64,000 bases of DNA, from NCBI GenBank assembly GCA_036824045.1, contig DAITAZ010000004.1, positions 87,889 to 151,888 on the forward strand, given 5' to 3'. This stretch comes from DAITAZ01 sp036824045 (GTDB taxonomy: Bacteria > Pseudomonadota > Gammaproteobacteria > Burkholderiales > Rhodocyclaceae). Below, piece by piece: positions 62,158 through 64,000 of the stretch. Position numbers and translations under genes: made by a program. Position 1 is the stretch's first letter. Each line of letters starts with the position of its first letter. Below the pieces are notes generated by a model that worked only from the letters and a program-made list of their open reading frames with translations, did no database searches and had not been told where the DNA came from.

Positions 62158-63975
62158 TCAGGTCGTGGCTTGATCCAGGTGGAGCGCTTTCAGGTCCGCC
62201 TCGGTGAGCGTTTCCCGCGCCAGTAGTTGCCGGGCGCCTTCTTCAAGCCTGGGCCGCACCGCCGAGAGCAGCGCCACGGTGCGGTCGAAAGCGGTGGTCA
62301 CGATTTCGCGCACGGCGCAGTCGATTTCGCGGGCGGTTTCCTCGCTGTACTGACGGGGCTCGAAGCTGGGGCCGGTGTTGCCGAGCAGGTTGTTGCGTTC
62401 GGCCTCGTACACCACATGGCCCAGCTTTTCGTGCATGCCAAAGCGCATCACGATGGAGCGGGCCAGGGACGTGACCTTCTGCAGGTCGTCCGCGGCGCCG
62501 GTGGAGAACTTGCCGAACACGATCTGTTCCGCCGCCCGGCCGCCCAGCAGCACCGCCATCTTGTTCTCCAGTTCCTCCCGGGTCATCAGGAAGCGATCTT
62601 CCGTCGGCCGCTGGATGGTGTAGCCCAGGGCGCCGATCCCCCGGGGAATGATGCTGATCTTGTGCACCGGGTCCGTGCCCGGCAGGTTCATGGCGACCAG
62701 GGCGTGGCCCATTTCGTGGTAGGCCACCACCTGGCGCTCGTGGGGGTTGAGCACCCGGTTGCGCTTTTCCAGCCCGGCCACGATGCGCTCCACCGCGTTG
62801 GTGAAGTCGTCCAGCGTGACGGACTCCGCCCCGCGCCGGGTGGCCACCAGTGCCGCCTCGTTGCACAGGTTGGCCAGATCGGCGCCGGAAAAGCCCGGCG
62901 TCAGCTCGGCGATCTTTTCCTCGTCCACGCCCGGCGCGAGCTGGATCTTGCGCAGATGCACCTGCAGGATGGCAATGCGGCCCTTGCGGTCGGGCCGGTC
63001 CACCAGGACCTGGCGGTCGAAGCGGCCGGCACGCAGCAGCGCCGGGTCCAGGATCTCCGGCCGGTTCGTGGCTGCCAGCAGCACCAGACCAGCGCTGGGG
63101 TCAAAGCCGTCCATCTCCACCAGCAACTGGTTGAGCGTCTGTTCCTTCTCGTCGTGCCCGCCCATGGGAAAAGCCCCTCGGGCGCGGCCCATCGCGTCCA
63201 ACTCGTCGATGAAGATGATGGCCGGCGCCTTGGCCCGGGCTTGCTCGAAGAGGTCGCGCACCCGCGCCGCCCCCACGCCGACGAACATTTCCACGAACTC
63301 GGAGCCGGAGATGGAGAAGAACGGCACCTTCGCTTCGCCCGCCACGGCCCGTGCCAGCAGGGTCTTGCCGGTGCCCGGAGGGCCCACCAGCAGCACGCCC
63401 TTGGGCATGCGCGCGCCCAGGCGGGAGTAGTCCTTGGGGTTGCGCAGGAAGTTCACCACCTCCTGTAGTTCCTCCTTGGCTTCATCCACGCCGGCCACGT
63501 CACTGAAACTCACCCCGGTCTCCGACTCCACGTAGACCTTGGCCTTGCTCTTGCCGATGGACATGAAACCTCCGCCCAGGCCCTGCTTCTCGGCAAAGCG
63601 GCGCATCACGAACAGCCAGATGCCGACGAACACCACCGCGGGGATGATCCAGCCCAGCAGATCGCGCAGGAAGGTGCTTTCGATCACCCCGGCGAACTTC
63701 ACGTTGTACTGCGCCAGATCCTTGGCCAGCTCATTCTCCACCCGGGTGGTGATGAACTTCTGCCGGCCATCCGGCAGTGGCGCTTTCAGGCTCCCCTGGA
63801 TGGTCTGGTCGCGGATGGCGATCTCCTCCACCTGCCCTTGCTTGAGCAGATTCTGGAATTCGCTGTAGGGGATGGGTTCGATCGTTTGCGCCTGCACCCA
63901 AATGCCGTGTAGCCAGAACACGGTGAGCAAGGCAAACACGAAATACCACAAACTGAACTGGGTCTTTTTTTCCAT
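62158..63975 (-). CDS. ftsH: ATP-dependent zinc metalloprotease FtsH
   Basis: Membrane-anchored AAA+ protease. The 605-residue protein has two N-terminal transmembrane helices (LWYFVFALLTVFWLHGIW and LGWIIPAVVFVGIWLFVM) around a periplasmic domain, Walker A GPPGTGKT (residues 198-205), Walker B IIFIDELDAMG, second-region-of-homology ATNRPEILDPALLRAGRFDR, and the zinc motif HEMGH (H420, E421, H424), where most FtsH have HEAGH. It is about 40 residues shorter than E. coli FtsH at the C terminus and not beside rlmE/folP in view, so it may be a second paralogue (inference). Confidence 0.93.
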   Translation of the reverse strand: MEKKTQFSLWYFVFALLTVFWLHGIWVQAQTIEPIPYSEFQNLLKQGQVEEIAIRDQTIQGSLKAPLPDGRQKFITTRVENELAKDLAQYNVKFAGVIESTFLRDLLGWIIPAVVFVGIWLFVMRRFAEKQGLGGGFMSIGKSKAKVYVESETGVSFSDVAGVDEAKEELQEVVNFLRNPKDYSRLGARMPKGVLLVGPPGTGKTLLARAVAGEAKVPFFSISGSEFVEMFVGVGAARVRDLFEQARAKAPAIIFIDELDAMGRARGAFPMGGHDEKEQTLNQLLVEMDGFDPSAGLVLLAATNRPEILDPALLRAGRFDRQVLVDRPDRKGRIAILQVHLRKIQLAPGVDEEKIAELTPGFSGADLANLCNEAALVATRRGAESVTLDDFTNAVERIVAGLEKRNRVLNPHERQVVAYHEMGHALVAMNLPGTDPVHKISIIPRGIGALGYTIQRPTEDRFLMTREELENKMAVLLGGRAAEQIVFGKFSTGAADDLQKVTSLARSIVMRFGMHEKLGHVVYEAERNNLLGNTGPSFEPRQYSEETAREIDCAVREIVTTAFDRTVALLSAVRPRLEEGARQLLARETLTEADLKALHLDQATT

Positions 63976-64000
63976 GAAAGTTCTCCCGGAGCGTAGGCCC

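Overview
The window is a GC-rich, densely coded, complete-gene stretch of a Gram-negative chromosome. The gene set (aa3 cytochrome oxidase operon with a 38-residue assembly protein and DUF2970/DUF2909 proteins, aroQ-accB-accC-prmA-zinc-ribbon order, APS-reductase-type sulfate assimilation with a DUF934 protein, gltIJKL, mpl, rpoH) points to a betaproteobacterium, plausibly of the Rhodocyclales type. The order-level guess is inference. I see no rRNA, tRNA, CRISPR array, insertion sequence or prophage.

Region 1 (36-23290, all + strand) is a surface-polysaccharide (O-antigen type) locus. It makes nucleotide sugars (UDP-glucuronate 4-epimerase, rmlB-rmlD-rmlA-rmlC, galE), exports by an ABC transporter (wzm/wzt with a C-terminal glycan-binding domain), and carries a vioB/vioA-like pair that should convert the RmlB product to dTDP-4-amino-4,6-dideoxyglucose and N-acylate it. 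Then come four translationally coupled glycosyltransferase genes, the last a 1119-residue protein with three catalytic domains, a methyltransferase, another GT2 enzyme, and an initiation module (WbpV-like reductase/epimerase, WecA/WbpL-like polyprenyl-phosphate sugar transferase, WbpM-like 4,6-dehydratase).

Region 2 (23324-33512) is housekeeping: apaH on +, then a long minus-strand series (from high to low coordinate: hypothetical protein, TlpA-like thioredoxin, aroQ, accB, accC, prmA, zinc-ribbon protein, tpx, PfkB kinase, glycine-zipper lipoprotein), with mpl divergent on +. Region 3 (33513-42238) is a 572-bp control region with a perfect FNR-type site followed by the aa3 oxidase operon coxB-coxA-small protein-ctaG-DUF2970-coxC, a convergent DUF2909 gene, and SURF1-SCO-like-ctaA-ctaB.

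Region 4 (42255-47943, minus) has a large sensor histidine kinase, an LtaS/sulfatase-type membrane enzyme and rpoH. Just upstream of rpoH lies an almost perfect CIRCE (HrcA) operator. Region 5 (48073-55211) is sulfate assimilation: TSUP transporter-cysI-DUF934-cysH-cysD-cysN on minus, with cysB divergent. Region 6 (55248-58428) is the gltI-gltJ-gltK-gltL uptake system with a terminator after gltI. Region 7 (58590-63975) holds a YecA/SEC-C protein, three small poorly characterised genes, a predicted lipoprotein of unknown function and an ftsH homologue.

The most interesting non-gene signals are the CIRCE element at rpoH, a perfect 24-bp palindrome at a glycosyltransferase gene junction, a promoter-plus-terminator-like leader before the initiating transferase gene, and the FNR box far upstream of coxB.
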